From NCBI GenBank assembly GCA_050633445.1, contig JBOEGN010000080.1, positions 1 to 48,096 of the forward strand: 48,096 nt of DNA, given 5' to 3'. The DNA is from Thalassobius sp050633445. Its GTDB lineage: Bacteria; Pseudomonadota; Alphaproteobacteria; Rhodobacterales; Rhodobacteraceae. The position numbers and the translations under genes are program-made. The notes beneath the pieces were generated by a model. The model was not told the origin of the DNA and did no database searches. It worked only from the letters and a program-made list of their open reading frames with translations. This document shows, in pieces, positions 15,800-24,364 of this stretch (the first letter of the stretch is position 1; each line of letters opens with the position of its first letter).

Positions 15800-15813
15800 T
15801 TGATCTGGGTCAA
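15800..15813 (+). promoter_or_regulatory. FNR/FnrL-type binding site before the octaheme gene
   Basis: TTGAT-CTGG-GTCAA agrees with the FNR consensus TTGAT-N4-ATCAA at nine of ten positions. A -10-like TGATAA lies at 15838-15843, which would put transcription start near 15850 and the box about 43 bases upstream of it, the class II activator position. This predicts anaerobic (or NO-responsive, if the regulator is Dnr/Nnr type) expression of the two cytochrome genes. Confidence 0.6.
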
Positions 15814-15880
15814 CACATCTTGGCTGGAATCACATTCTGATAAAAGAATACGAATCCGTTCGCGAGGAGGTAGCCCAGCC

Positions 15881-17521
15881 ATGCGTGTTTTACGCTTATT
15901 TGCCACGGCTGCGGGACTGGGGTTGGCCTTGGCCAGCTCGGGTGTCGCTCAGCAATCACAGGCGCCACAGATGCCTGGAGGTGGCAGCACGGCCGATCAT
16001 TCGAAATTCGACATCCTGAAGAAAGAGTTCACCTCGGGGCCCGAGGTGACAGAGGCCTGCCTGACCTGCCACACCGAGGCAGATGACCAGGTACAGATGC
16101 ACTCGATCCATTTTGATTGGGAATACGAGCACCCCGACACTGGCCAGATGCTGGGCAAACGCAATGTGATCAACGCGTTTTGTGGCTCTGTCGCGGGGAA
16201 CGAACCGCGCTGTACGTCGTGCCATGCGGGCTATGGTTGGGAGGATATGAACCAGCCTCCGCCACAGCAATCCAATGCTGTCGACTGTCTGGTTTGCCAT
16301 GATCGCAGCGGCAATTACACCAAACTGGCCACCGGGGCTGGGCATCCTCCGATGGAGGCCAAGGGCAAGACCATTACCGGTGCCAAGGCCTGGGCGGTGG
16401 ACCTAAGCAAAGCGGCGCAAAGCGTGGGGATGCCGGGGCGCGATAATTGCGGCAACTGCCATTTCTACGGAGGCGGTGGGGATAATGTGAAGCACGGGGA
16501 CTTGTCCTCGGTGCTGTATGAGCCCAGCCATGATGTCGATGTGCATATGTCCGCCAAAACTGATGGTGGCGAGGGCATGGTCTGTTCAACGTGCCATGTT
16601 TCGGATCAGCACGCCTGGGCCGGGTCGCGCTATAATGTGACGGCAGCGGATACTGTTGGCACTGGAAAACCGGGTCAGCGGCGCGATGTTGCCAGCTGTC
16701 AAAGCTGCCATGGCACCGAACCGCACCCAGTAAACATCAAAGGGGTGAAGCTGAACGACCACACCGACAAGCTGGCCTGTCAAACCTGCCACATCCCCGA
16801 ATTTGCGCGTGGTGGCGTGCCGACGAAAACGCTGTGGGATTGGTCGACAGCGGGCAAAATGAAGGATGGGAAACCCTATTCCGAGGACAACTATACCACC
16901 TCGACCGGCAAGCATATGCACACCTATATGTCGACCAAGGGCGATTTCGACTATGGCGAAAACGTCGTGCCGCATTACGCCTGGTTCAACGGGCAGGTTG
17001 AATATTCGACAATTGATCGCAAAATCGACCCCACCGGCATTGTTGAGGTCAACAAGATCAACGGTGATCCCGCCAGCCCGGACAGCCGGATTTGGCCTTT
17101 CAAACGGATGGATGGGCGACAGGCCTATGACGTCGAGAATGAGAACCTTGTCTACACCCATGTCTGGGGCCCCGAAACCGACACGGCCTTCTGGACGAAT
17201 TTCGACTGGGGCAAGGCGATTGATGCAGGGATGAAGGCCGCCGGGCAGCCCTATTCCGGCAAGTTCGATTTCGTTGACACCTATATGTACTGGCCGATCA
17301 CGCACATGGTGGCCCCCGCTGAACAGGCCGTTGAGTGCGCCGAATGCCATGCTCAGGACGGGCGGATGCAGAACGTCGCGGGCGTGTTTATGCCCGGCAC
17401 CGATCCAAACGGGACGGTTGGCATTCTGGGCAAGCTTTTGGTGCTGGCCGCATTGGCAGGCGTGCTTTTGCATACCGGGCTGCGCGTGTTCTCGGGCAAG
17501 AAAGGAAACAGCCATGACTAA
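15881..17521 (+). CDS. octaheme c-type cytochrome, tetrathionate reductase family
   Basis: 546 residues from ATG 15881, with GAGGAGG ten bases upstream. A Sec signal (residues 1-23) is followed by eight CxxCH haem sites: CLTCH (60-64), CTSCH, CLVCH, CGNCH, CSTCH, CQSCH, CQTCH and CAECH. The layout and length fit the periplasmic octaheme tetrathionate reductase (OTR) family first studied in Shewanella, whose members also reduce nitrite and hydroxylamine in vitro. Unlike a soluble enzyme it ends in a hydrophobic helix (about 512-530, LLVLAALAGVLLHTGLRVF) and a short basic tail, so it should be membrane-anchored. It overlaps the cytochrome b gene, the likely electron donor from quinol. The true substrate is open. 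Confidence 0.88.
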   Translation: MRVLRLFATAAGLGLALASSGVAQQSQAPQMPGGGSTADHSKFDILKKEFTSGPEVTEACLTCHTEADDQVQMHSIHFDWEYEHPDTGQMLGKRNVINAFCGSVAGNEPRCTSCHAGYGWEDMNQPPPQQSNAVDCLVCHDRSGNYTKLATGAGHPPMEAKGKTITGAKAWAVDLSKAAQSVGMPGRDNCGNCHFYGGGGDNVKHGDLSSVLYEPSHDVDVHMSAKTDGGEGMVCSTCHVSDQHAWAGSRYNVTAADTVGTGKPGQRRDVASCQSCHGTEPHPVNIKGVKLNDHTDKLACQTCHIPEFARGGVPTKTLWDWSTAGKMKDGKPYSEDNYTTSTGKHMHTYMSTKGDFDYGENVVPHYAWFNGQVEYSTIDRKIDPTGIVEVNKINGDPASPDSRIWPFKRMDGRQAYDVENENLVYTHVWGPETDTAFWTNFDWGKAIDAGMKAAGQPYSGKFDFVDTYMYWPITHMVAPAEQAVECAECHAQDGRMQNVAGVFMPGTDPNGTVGILGKLLVLAALAGVLLHTGLRVFSGKKGNSHD

Positions 17522-18176
17522 GCGTTTCGTCAAAGTCTATCCTCGGTTCGAGCGTCTGTGGCACTGGATGCAGGTGCTGCTGATCATGGCGCTGCTGTTT
17601 ACGGGGCTGGGGTTGAACGGGTTGCACACCGTGATCCCATTTGGTCCGGCGGTGATGTTGCATACTCTGGCCGCGCTGGTGTTGCTGGCGCTGTGGATTT
17701 TCGCCACGTTCTGGCTGTTCACGACGGGGACGTGGAAACAGTTCCTGCCCAAGATTGAGGGGTTGATCGAGGTCGCCAAATTCTACGCCTACGGAGTCTT
17801 TAAGGGGCAAGAGCATCCCTACAAGAAGATTTTCTGGCGCAAACACAACCCGCTTCAGGCCGCGACCTATTTCGGGCTGAAATGGTTTGTCTTTCCAGCG
17901 ATCTGGATCACTGGGATTTTGTACCTGACCTATAATGTCTGGGGGCAGGGTGCTGGGGGTGTTCAGGCGATCACGATCATCGCCAATCTGCACCTGCTGG
18001 CGGCTTATGTGATTGCGGCTTTTGTGATCGTGCATGTCTATCTGCTGACAGTGGGGCACGGGTTCCGCAGCCATGTTCGACCAATGGTAACTGGCTATGA
18101 CGAGGTGGATCTAACACCCGAGCAAGAAGCCTATCTGGAACAGAACGAACCGGATCGTTTGAAACCAGCCGAGTAG
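17514..18176 (+). CDS. membrane cytochrome b, quinol donor to the octaheme protein
   Basis: 220 residues starting at ATG 17514, eight bases before the end of the octaheme frame, so translation is coupled. Four to five hydrophobic segments are visible with histidines suited to bind two b haems: ERLWHWMQ at the first helix, VMLHTLAAL at the second, NLHLLAAYV and VIVHVYLLTVGH later. This resembles the cytochrome b subunits of thiosulfate reductase and formate dehydrogenase. Together with the octaheme protein it would make a two-gene quinol-oxidising reductase. The C-terminus (DLTPEQEAYLEQNEPDRL) is cytoplasmic and acidic. Confidence 0.88.
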   Translation: MTKRFVKVYPRFERLWHWMQVLLIMALLFTGLGLNGLHTVIPFGPAVMLHTLAALVLLALWIFATFWLFTTGTWKQFLPKIEGLIEVAKFYAYGVFKGQEHPYKKIFWRKHNPLQAATYFGLKWFVFPAIWITGILYLTYNVWGQGAGGVQAITIIANLHLLAAYVIAAFVIVHVYLLTVGHGFRSHVRPMVTGYDEVDLTPEQEAYLEQNEPDRLKPAE

Positions 18177-18194
18177 GCGCCCGTACAAGGAATG

Positions 18195-18219
18195 ACCCTG
18201 GCTCTGGCCGGGGTTTTTC
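18195..18219 (+). terminator. terminator of the cytochrome operon
   Basis: ACCCTGGC (18195-18202) pairs with GCCGGGGT (18207-18214, one wobble) and is followed by TTTT. It starts 18 bp after the cytochrome b stop. Confidence 0.75.
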
Positions 18220-18231
18220 TTTGGCTGACAG

Positions 18232-18259
18232 AAAAAAACCCGCCGAAAAATCGACGGGT
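18232..18259 (-). terminator. terminator of the DUF882 peptidase gene
   Basis: On the minus strand ACCCGTCGA (18259-18251) pairs with TCGGCGGGT (18246-18238, one wobble) around a four-base loop and runs into six or seven T. It lies just beyond the DUF882 stop at 18291. Confidence 0.75.
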
Positions 18260-18290
18260 CACACACAAAAGCGTTGGAGAGACGCTTACA

Positions 18291-18860
18291 TTACCGGCCC
18301 CAGCTACGCACGACGCCGCAATCCATATGGACAAAGTTGGAGCGGCTATAGCGGCCAACACCACCGGCCTTGCAGCTGGACGCCGCTCGGTAAATCTGAC
18401 TGACCGAGCGTGAGCCGAGGCGCAAATCGGCGGCCTGGCCCTGCATATGCAAGGAATTCTTAGCGACGCCGCGAGATTTAGAGCGCAGCATGGCGTTGGT
18501 CTGAGGGCTGCGATAGCCCGACAGCAACATATAGGGTTCGTTCACATCCAGCAGATTGTGGGTCGCTGTGATGATATCCAGCGTCCGGGCATCAATCGAA
18601 ATGGTGCCGTTGGTCCGCCAGTCGCGCATGAAATAGTTGACCTCTTTGAGGGCATCTTTGATGTATTTGCCCTCGATCCAATAGATCATGTCGATCTTTT
18701 CACCAGTGCGGCCGGAATACATACGGATCCGGCGGATGTCGCCCGAGCCGCGCAGAAACCCTGCGGCGTTGGAAAAAGTCGGTGCTGCTGATACAGCGGT
18801 TGCCGCGAATGCGCCCAGTAACGCACGTCGCGAAATGCTCTGCGAGCAATCATTAGTCAT
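18291..18860 (-). CDS. DUF882/YcbK-type M15 peptidase-like protein
   Basis: 189 residues. A twin-arginine leader (SRRALLGAFAATAVSAA) precedes a peptidase M15_2/DUF882 domain. The zinc-site pattern is visible as SLHMQGQAADLR (H...D) and FVHMDCG (H.D), with LLSGYRSPQTNAML as the preceding conserved block. Related enzymes such as MepK (YcbK) cut peptide cross-links in murein. It is divergent from an L,D-transpeptidase gene; in E. coli ycbK and ycbB are also neighbours. Opposing cutter and cross-linker genes sharing a 332-bp control region suggest linked wall remodelling. Confidence 0.88.
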   Translation of the reverse strand: MTNDCSQSISRRALLGAFAATAVSAAPTFSNAAGFLRGSGDIRRIRMYSGRTGEKIDMIYWIEGKYIKDALKEVNYFMRDWRTNGTISIDARTLDIITATHNLLDVNEPYMLLSGYRSPQTNAMLRSKSRGVAKNSLHMQGQAADLRLGSRSVSQIYRAASSCKAGGVGRYSRSNFVHMDCGVVRSWGR

Positions 18861-19107
18861 CGTAAGCGTCGTCCCGTCGCTCTTGCCTGGCCACGCTGTT
18901 ACGCGGCTCCTGCCATGTCATCCCCCAGATGCATGGGTTTTATTGCACAAGTTTTCCCCGTGACCAACGCCGATTTATCGAAAATTTTCGAAATCAAGAG
19001 GCTTAGGCGATTTTTTGCTGAAAATTTCAGTTTGTGGCAAACTTGTGAATTCGGTGCAGAATTGTTGGGGCCTCAATGCATCACTGTCGAACCGGCTTTC
19101 CTCCTGA

Positions 19108-19123
19108 TCTAATTGTGATTAGA
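19108..19123. promoter_or_regulatory. candidate operator in the peptidase/transpeptidase spacer
   Basis: TCTAAT-tgtg-ATTAGA is a perfect 16-bp palindrome 70 bp before the transpeptidase start. The remainder of the 332-bp divergent spacer (18861-19192) shows no gene. The binding protein is unknown. Confidence 0.35.
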
Positions 19124-19192
19124 CAAAGGGTTGATCTGCTTGTGACAGTGAAATGACGTAACGCGCGAATGAATTTTGAAAGGGACGAGATC

Positions 19193-20806
19193 ATGCTGCC
19201 GCTGACCCGTTCCGGCTTGGTCCGGTATTTGAGTGCAACCTTGGTTGCGGTTTTCATCTTTGCAATGGGGTCCGAACGGGCTCATGCCGAAGATATGGCG
19301 TTTAAACAGGCCGTGGCCGAGGCAGCTGCCTTGGACCGCGATATTGCCGAATTTTACCGGGATGCGGGCTATGCGCCTGTCTGGACGGGAAAATCTGGAA
19401 AAGACCGCAAACGCCGTAGTGCGTTGATCGCGGCGCTGGATAATGCTGCCCTACATGGGCTGCCCAGTGATCGCTATAACACCGACGCGCTGACGCGCAT
19501 GTTGAAATCCGTGCGCAGCCCGCGTGATCTGGGTCAGGTCGAGGTCGCGCTGAGCAAGGCCTTTGTCTCTTATGCCCGTGACGTGCAGACAGGCATTCTG
19601 ACCCCCTCGAAGGTGGATGGTGACATCAAGCGCAAGGTTATGCTGCGGGATCGGAAATCCTATCTGACCTCGTTCGTTCAAAGCTCGCCCGCTGCGTTTC
19701 TGCGGTCATTGCCGCCGCAATCAGCCGAATATGCCCGCCTGTTGAAGGCGCGCCTGAAGCTGGAGCAGGTCGTCGCGCGTGGTGGTTGGGGCGCGAAAGT
19801 GCCTGGCAAAAAGCTGGAACAGGGCAATGCGGGCAATTCCGTGGTTGTTCTGCGCAATCGCCTGATCGCAATGGGCTATCTGAAACGCTCGTCGACACGC
19901 AGCTATGACGCCGCTATGGCGCAGGCTGTTCAGACGTTCCAATCCGCGCATGGGCTGGAAACGGACGGCGTCGCCGGAGGCATCACGTTACAGGAAATCA
20001 ACGTCACCGCCGAGAAGCGCCTGAAATCTGTTCTGGTCGCGATGGAGCGTGAACGCTGGTTCAATCGTGAATTGGGCAAGCGCCATGTGCTGGTGAATCT
20101 GACCGATTATACCGCCAAGATCGTTGATAATGGCAAAGTGACCTTCCGCACCCGCTCGGTTGTGGGGGCAAACAAATCTGACCGGCGCAGCCCCGAGTTT
20201 TCCGACGTGATGGAGCATATGATCATCAATCCGACGTGGAATGTGCCGCGCTCGATCGCTGTCAAAGAATACCTGCCGATGATGAAGCGCAACCCCAATG
20301 CCGCAGGTCACCTGAACCTGCTGGATGGGCGTGGGCGCTCGGTCAGCCGTGCCAATATTGATTTCAGCCAATATAACGAGCGGAACTTTCCCTTTGATCT
20401 GAAGCAGCCGCCCTCGCGGTCGAACGCGCTGGGTCTGGTGAAGTTCATGTTCCCGAATCGTTACAACATCTACCTGCACGATACGCCTGCCAAGAACCTG
20501 TTCGCGCGCGAAACCCGAGCCTACAGTCATGGGTGCATCCGCCTGCATCAGCCCTTTGATTTTGCCTATGCCTTGCTGAAACCGCAAAGCAGCGATCCCA
20601 AAGGGGAATTCCACGGGCATCTGAAAACAGGCCGAGAGACCAAGGTGGATCTGGTCAGCAAGGTGCCTGTGCACATCATCTATCGCACGGCCGTGACCAC
20701 CGCTAAGGGCGATCTGGAATTCCGTCGTGACGTTTACGGACGGGATGGGCGGATTTGGGCGGCTCTGTCGCGCGCAGGGGTGGCATTGGGCGCCGTTCAG
20801 GGCTAA
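19193..20806 (+). CDS. L,D-transpeptidase (YcbB/LdtD type)
   Basis: 537 residues from ATG 19193, chosen because AAAGGGA lies seven bases upstream and the chain then begins with a signal peptide (MLPLTRSGLVRYLSATLVAV). An in-frame ATG at 19169 would bury the signal. An N-terminal scaffold domain is followed by a peptidoglycan-binding repeat (about 215-275, RNRLIAMGYL and FQSAHGLETDGVAG) and the YkuD catalytic domain with SHGCIRL, where the Cys is the nucleophile. It would form 3-3 cross-links in periplasmic murein or attach proteins to it. Length fits YcbB (about 600) slightly shortened. It is 32 bp ahead of lpxD on the same strand. Confidence 0.9.
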   Translation: MLPLTRSGLVRYLSATLVAVFIFAMGSERAHAEDMAFKQAVAEAAALDRDIAEFYRDAGYAPVWTGKSGKDRKRRSALIAALDNAALHGLPSDRYNTDALTRMLKSVRSPRDLGQVEVALSKAFVSYARDVQTGILTPSKVDGDIKRKVMLRDRKSYLTSFVQSSPAAFLRSLPPQSAEYARLLKARLKLEQVVARGGWGAKVPGKKLEQGNAGNSVVVLRNRLIAMGYLKRSSTRSYDAAMAQAVQTFQSAHGLETDGVAGGITLQEINVTAEKRLKSVLVAMERERWFNRELGKRHVLVNLTDYTAKIVDNGKVTFRTRSVVGANKSDRRSPEFSDVMEHMIINPTWNVPRSIAVKEYLPMMKRNPNAAGHLNLLDGRGRSVSRANIDFSQYNERNFPFDLKQPPSRSNALGLVKFMFPNRYNIYLHDTPAKNLFARETRAYSHGCIRLHQPFDFAYALLKPQSSDPKGEFHGHLKTGRETKVDLVSKVPVHIIYRTAVTTAKGDLEFRRDVYGRDGRIWAALSRAGVALGAVQG

Positions 20807-20838
20807 ATCTGCCGCCAGAACAAATCTGGAGGCAGCCA

Positions 20839-21930
20839 ATGGCGCACACGGTCCAAGATATCGCAACCGCATTGGGGGCCGAGGCCTTTGGTGATCTGGA
20901 CCTAAAGATCGACGGCGTGGCCGAGCCTGCAATGGCAGGCCCGCGCGATCTGGCGCTGGCGATGAGCCCGAAATACGCCGAAGGTCTGGCCCAGGGGCAG
21001 GCGCAGGTCGCCATGCTGTGGGCCGGGGCCGATTGGCAGGGGTTGGGACTTAAGGCGATGTTGGTCGCCCCCCGTCCCCGCTTTGCCATGTCCAGCCTCA
21101 GCCAGATGATGGATTTGGGGCAGGGATACGCCGCTGGCGTTCACCCGTCAGCGGTCGTCGATCCCTCGGCTGACTTGGGCGAGGGGGTCAGTATCGGTCC
21201 CCTGACGGTGATCAGTGCCGGTGCCAAAATTGGTGCGGGTTCGATCATCGGACCACAGTGTTTTGTCGGCGCAGATGTGACCTTGGGCGCAGGTGCTTAT
21301 TTGCGCGAAGGTGTCAAACTGGGCGCTCGGGTCACGATTGGCCGTAATTTCATCGCACAGCCGGGCGCGACGGTGGGCGCTGACGGGTTCTCTTTTGTCA
21401 CGCCCGAGGAATCAGCGGTGGAGCGCGCGCGTGATAGTCTGGGCGATCAGGGCGAGATGAAAAGCCAATCCTACGCGCGCATTCACAGTCTGGGCAATGT
21501 CACGATCGGGGACGATTGCGAGCTTGGCGCGAACGCCTGCATTGATCGCGGCACCGTGCGCGACACCCGGGTCGGAAATGGCGTGAAATTCGACAACCTG
21601 GCGCAGATCGGCCACAACGTTGAAATCGGAAATGACTGTCTTATCTGTGCTCAGGTAGGCGTCGCAGGATCGACACGAATTGGGAATAACGTCGTTCTTG
21701 GTGGCCAAACCGGTGTCAGCGATAATATTTTTATCGGCGACCATGTGATCACTGGCGGGGCGACCAAAGTGTTGTCAAACGTGCCTGCGGGCCGTGTTTT
21801 ACTGGGCTATCCGGCGATGAAGATGGACCAGCATATCGAGGTTTATAAGTCGCTGCGCCGCCTGCCGCGTCTTATGCGCGACATATCCGTGTTACAAAAA
21901 TCGCTTTCTAAGGCGAAAGACAAAGACTAG
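20839..21930 (+). CDS. lpxD: UDP-3-O-(3-hydroxyacyl)glucosamine N-acyltransferase
   Basis: 363 residues; GGAGG-like sequence lies eight to eleven bases before ATG 20839. An N-terminal uridine-binding domain (LKIDGVAEPAMAGPRDLALA) leads into a left-handed beta-helix of hexapeptide repeats (for example IGPLTVISAGAKIGAGSIIG), with the catalytic region QIGHNVEIG supplying His. It adds the N-linked 3-hydroxyacyl chain in lipid A assembly. It is not inside the usual bamA-fabZ-lpxA cluster; instead an ACP and a ketoacyl synthase gene follow at once, which may supply its acyl donor. Confidence 0.9.
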   Translation: MAHTVQDIATALGAEAFGDLDLKIDGVAEPAMAGPRDLALAMSPKYAEGLAQGQAQVAMLWAGADWQGLGLKAMLVAPRPRFAMSSLSQMMDLGQGYAAGVHPSAVVDPSADLGEGVSIGPLTVISAGAKIGAGSIIGPQCFVGADVTLGAGAYLREGVKLGARVTIGRNFIAQPGATVGADGFSFVTPEESAVERARDSLGDQGEMKSQSYARIHSLGNVTIGDDCELGANACIDRGTVRDTRVGNGVKFDNLAQIGHNVEIGNDCLICAQVGVAGSTRIGNNVVLGGQTGVSDNIFIGDHVITGGATKVLSNVPAGRVLLGYPAMKMDQHIEVYKSLRRLPRLMRDISVLQKSLSKAKDKD

Positions 21931-21962
21931 ACAAACCTCATCACGAGGAAAGGGCCGGGATC

Positions 21963-22223
21963 ATGAGCATCAAGGACAAAGTGATCGCAATCATCGCAGA
22001 ACAAGCTGTTCTGGAACCATCCGACGTCACCATGGACAGCACGCTGGAAAGCCTGGGCATCGACAGCCTGGGTCTGGTGGAATCGATCTTTGCCATCGAA
22101 GAGGCATTCGACGTCACGGTGCCGTTCAACGCCAATGAGCCCGAGCAGAGCGATTTCGACATCTCCTCGGTTGCGAGCATCATCGCGGGTATCGAACACT
22201 TGGTGGCCGAGCAAGCCGCATGA
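21963..22223 (+). CDS. specialised acyl carrier protein
   Basis: 86 residues. The phosphopantetheine attachment site is Ser35 in GIDSLGLVE, in the standard helix-2 position. The protein is acidic, as ACPs are, but differs from the housekeeping AcpP type (TDLGADSLDTVE) and lies away from fabD/fabG/fabF. Its stop overlaps the start of a ketoacyl synthase gene and lpxD is 32 bp upstream. In rhizobia a dedicated ACP (AcpXL) beside lipid A genes carries very long chains; a comparable role here is inference. Confidence 0.85.
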   Translation: MSIKDKVIAIIAEQAVLEPSDVTMDSTLESLGIDSLGLVESIFAIEEAFDVTVPFNANEPEQSDFDISSVASIIAGIEHLVAEQAA

Positions 22224-23428
22224 AACGTGTTGTCATTACCGGGGCGGGAACGATCAACGCCCTTGGCCACTCGGTCGCTGAAACCATGGAGGCCATGCGC
22301 GAAGGTCGCTGTGGCATTGGCCCGCTGGAGTTTCGCGACGTTGATCGTCTGGCCATCAAAATCGGCGGACAGGTTCAGGACTTTGATCCCGAGGATCGGT
22401 TCAACCGTCAGCAACTGGCGCTGTATGACCGCTTTACCCAGTTCACGCTGATCGCGGCGCATCAGGCGATTGCGCAATCGGGGCTGGAGTTCTCCGGCGA
22501 GTTGGCCGCGCGCTCGGGCGTGGTGCTAGGCAATTCGGGCGGTGGGATGACCACGCTCGATGAAAACTACCGCAGCGTCTATGAGGACGGCAAAAACCGG
22601 GTGCATCCCTTTGTGGTGCCCAAGCTGATGAACAATGCCGCCGCCAGCCATGTGTCGATGGAGTTCAACCTCAAGGGGCCGTCCTTCACCGTGTCCACCG
22701 CTTGTGCGTCCAGCAACCACGCGATGAGCCAGGCGTTTCAGATGGTCCATGGCGGGCTGTGCAAGGCGATGGTTACGGGCGGTTCGGAATCCATGCTGTG
22801 CTTTGGCGGTGTAAAGGCCTGGGAAGGTCTGCGCGTGATGTCCAAGGACGCCTGCCGTCCGTTCAGCGCCAACCGCAACGGGATGGTGCAGGGCGAGGGG
22901 GCTGCTATTTTCGTCTTCGAGGAATACGAGCACGCCAAAGCCCGTGGAGCTGAAATTCTGGCCGAGGTGGCTGGCTTTGCCATGTCCTCGGACGCAGCAG
23001 ATATCGTGATGCCCAGCAAACAGGGGGCCGCGCGGGCCATCGCTGGCGCGCTGAGTGATGCTCGGATTAACCCTGATCAGGTTGGCTATATCAATGCGCA
23101 CGGCACCGGGACGGCGGCGAATGACAAAACCGAATGCGCTGCGGTGGCGGATGTGTTCGGGGCGCATTCTGACAAAGTTATGATTTCTTCAACCAAAGCA
23201 ATGCACGGTCATTTGATCGGCGGCACAGGCGCGGTCGAGCTGTTGGCCGTGATCATGGCGCTGCGCGACGGGGTGATCGCGCCCACGATCAGCTATCAGG
23301 AATATGACCCTGAATGCGCGCTGGACGTTGTCCCGAACGAGGCACGGGTGGCCAAGGTGGATTATGCGCTGTCGAACGCCTTTGCCTTTGGCGGTCTGAA
23401 CGCAGTTCTGGCGCTGAAAAAGATCTGA
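22220..23428 (+). CDS. beta-ketoacyl-ACP synthase (FabF/KAS II-like)
   Basis: 402 residues, overlapping the ACP gene (ATGA). The condensing-enzyme triad is complete: Cys162 in STACASSN, His294 in NAHGTGTAAND and His331 in AMHGHLIGGTG. It would extend acyl chains on the neighbouring ACP by two carbons with malonyl-ACP. Pairing with its own ACP and with lpxD suggests it makes a particular acyl group for lipid A rather than bulk fatty acids. NodE-like or other specialised synthases are alternatives. Confidence 0.88.
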   Translation: MKRVVITGAGTINALGHSVAETMEAMREGRCGIGPLEFRDVDRLAIKIGGQVQDFDPEDRFNRQQLALYDRFTQFTLIAAHQAIAQSGLEFSGELAARSGVVLGNSGGGMTTLDENYRSVYEDGKNRVHPFVVPKLMNNAAASHVSMEFNLKGPSFTVSTACASSNHAMSQAFQMVHGGLCKAMVTGGSESMLCFGGVKAWEGLRVMSKDACRPFSANRNGMVQGEGAAIFVFEEYEHAKARGAEILAEVAGFAMSSDAADIVMPSKQGAARAIAGALSDARINPDQVGYINAHGTGTAANDKTECAAVADVFGAHSDKVMISSTKAMHGHLIGGTGAVELLAVIMALRDGVIAPTISYQEYDPECALDVVPNEARVAKVDYALSNAFAFGGLNAVLALKKI

Positions 23429-23450
23429 TCCGCTTGCGGCACACAAAAAA

Positions 23451-23480
23451 GGCCCGCGCCAATCTGGTGCGAGCCTTCTG
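23451..23480. terminator. bidirectional terminator between convergent genes
   Basis: GGCCCGCGCC (23451-23460) pairs with GGTGCGAGCC (23466-23475) with one mismatch and one wobble. It has an A run on the left (23445-23450) and TTCTGTGTG on the right, between the ketoacyl synthase and ialB genes, which face each other. Confidence 0.6.
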
Positions 23481-23500
23481 TGTGTAGTTAACTGATCAGC

Positions 23501-24073
23501 TTACCGATCGGCGACCGTGATCTTGTCATAGCCAGCGGTGAATCCCTTCAGCGACATTGTCACGATCATACGCTCGTTAGGGGCCACAAAGGGGACAATT
23601 TCGAACACCACGTTCGAGCCGCGTTTGAACCCATCAATGTCTTCTTGGGTGAACCCGATACGCGAATAGCAGCCCAGTGGATCACAGACCGAGAACGGGT
23701 AGCGCTTGGTCGGGCCGTCATCAATCGTCATGGTCATCTGAGCGGTCAGCAGAATTTCCAGCGGGAAGGCGATGACAGATCCTGCAACGGCTTCACCACC
23801 TTCGGGCAGTTTGAACAGGCGCATATTGGACAGCTGGTTGCCGTTGGGATCAATAGCGGCCTGAAACAGTTGGCAGGGCTCGTCTTCTTCGCCCGTGCTC
23901 AGGCATTCCAGTTTCCAGTCGCCGGATTCCTCGCGGAAATACGGTTTAACCTCGTTGATCTCTTCCCCCATGGCCAGATCATCCTTGGGCGCGGGGGTTT
24001 CTTCTTGGGCGGCAAGCGGCGCTGCCAGGGCCAGTGTCAGCAGGGCGGGCAGGGCAATGCGAAGTTTGAACAT
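23501..24073 (-). CDS. invasion-associated locus B (IalB) family protein
   Basis: 190 residues with a Sec signal (MFKLRIALPALLTLALAAPL, cut after LAAQ). The mature domain is the IalB fold: GDWKLECLSTGEEDEPCQLF, then DDGPTKRYPFSVCDPLGCYS with paired cysteines and a basic-hydrophobic end. The family is common in Roseobacter and Rhizobiales periplasm; the name comes from Bartonella erythrocyte invasion, and the function in free-living species is unknown. It is a single-gene unit. Confidence 0.88.
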   Translation of the reverse strand: MFKLRIALPALLTLALAAPLAAQEETPAPKDDLAMGEEINEVKPYFREESGDWKLECLSTGEEDEPCQLFQAAIDPNGNQLSNMRLFKLPEGGEAVAGSVIAFPLEILLTAQMTMTIDDGPTKRYPFSVCDPLGCYSRIGFTQEDIDGFKRGSNVVFEIVPFVAPNERMIVTMSLKGFTAGYDKITVADR

Positions 24074-24236
24074 GGGGTCCCCATATCTTTTTGCGGTTCG
24101 TTTGCAGCAGGCATTATCACGCAGACACGCGAGTGTCAGGTTACAATTTAGGCATTCATCCGTGAGGCACGCAAGAAATCGCCAGTGGGTGAGGCAGAGC
24201 GTATTTCGACAGCGCCGTGCAGACCTGCGAGAATAA

Positions 24237-24275
24237 GAAAAGGGACCCCGAAAGGTCCCTTTTCCCTATTTTTTT
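24237..24275 (+). terminator. orphan intrinsic terminator
   Basis: AAAAGGGACC and GGTCCCTTTT form a 10-bp stem over a six-base CCGAAA loop, followed downstream by a run of eight or more T on the plus strand. No plus-strand gene lies upstream of it: ialB is on the minus strand and the previous plus-strand gene already has a terminator at 23451. It may end a small RNA begun between 24080 and 24200. Confidence 0.65.
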
Positions 24276-24364
24276 TGCTCCCCGTCGGACTGGCCGACTT
24301 AGTAATTGAGGGAACGCTAGGCGATCCAATTGGGATGGTCAACCAGCATTTCAAGGCTTTTTCG

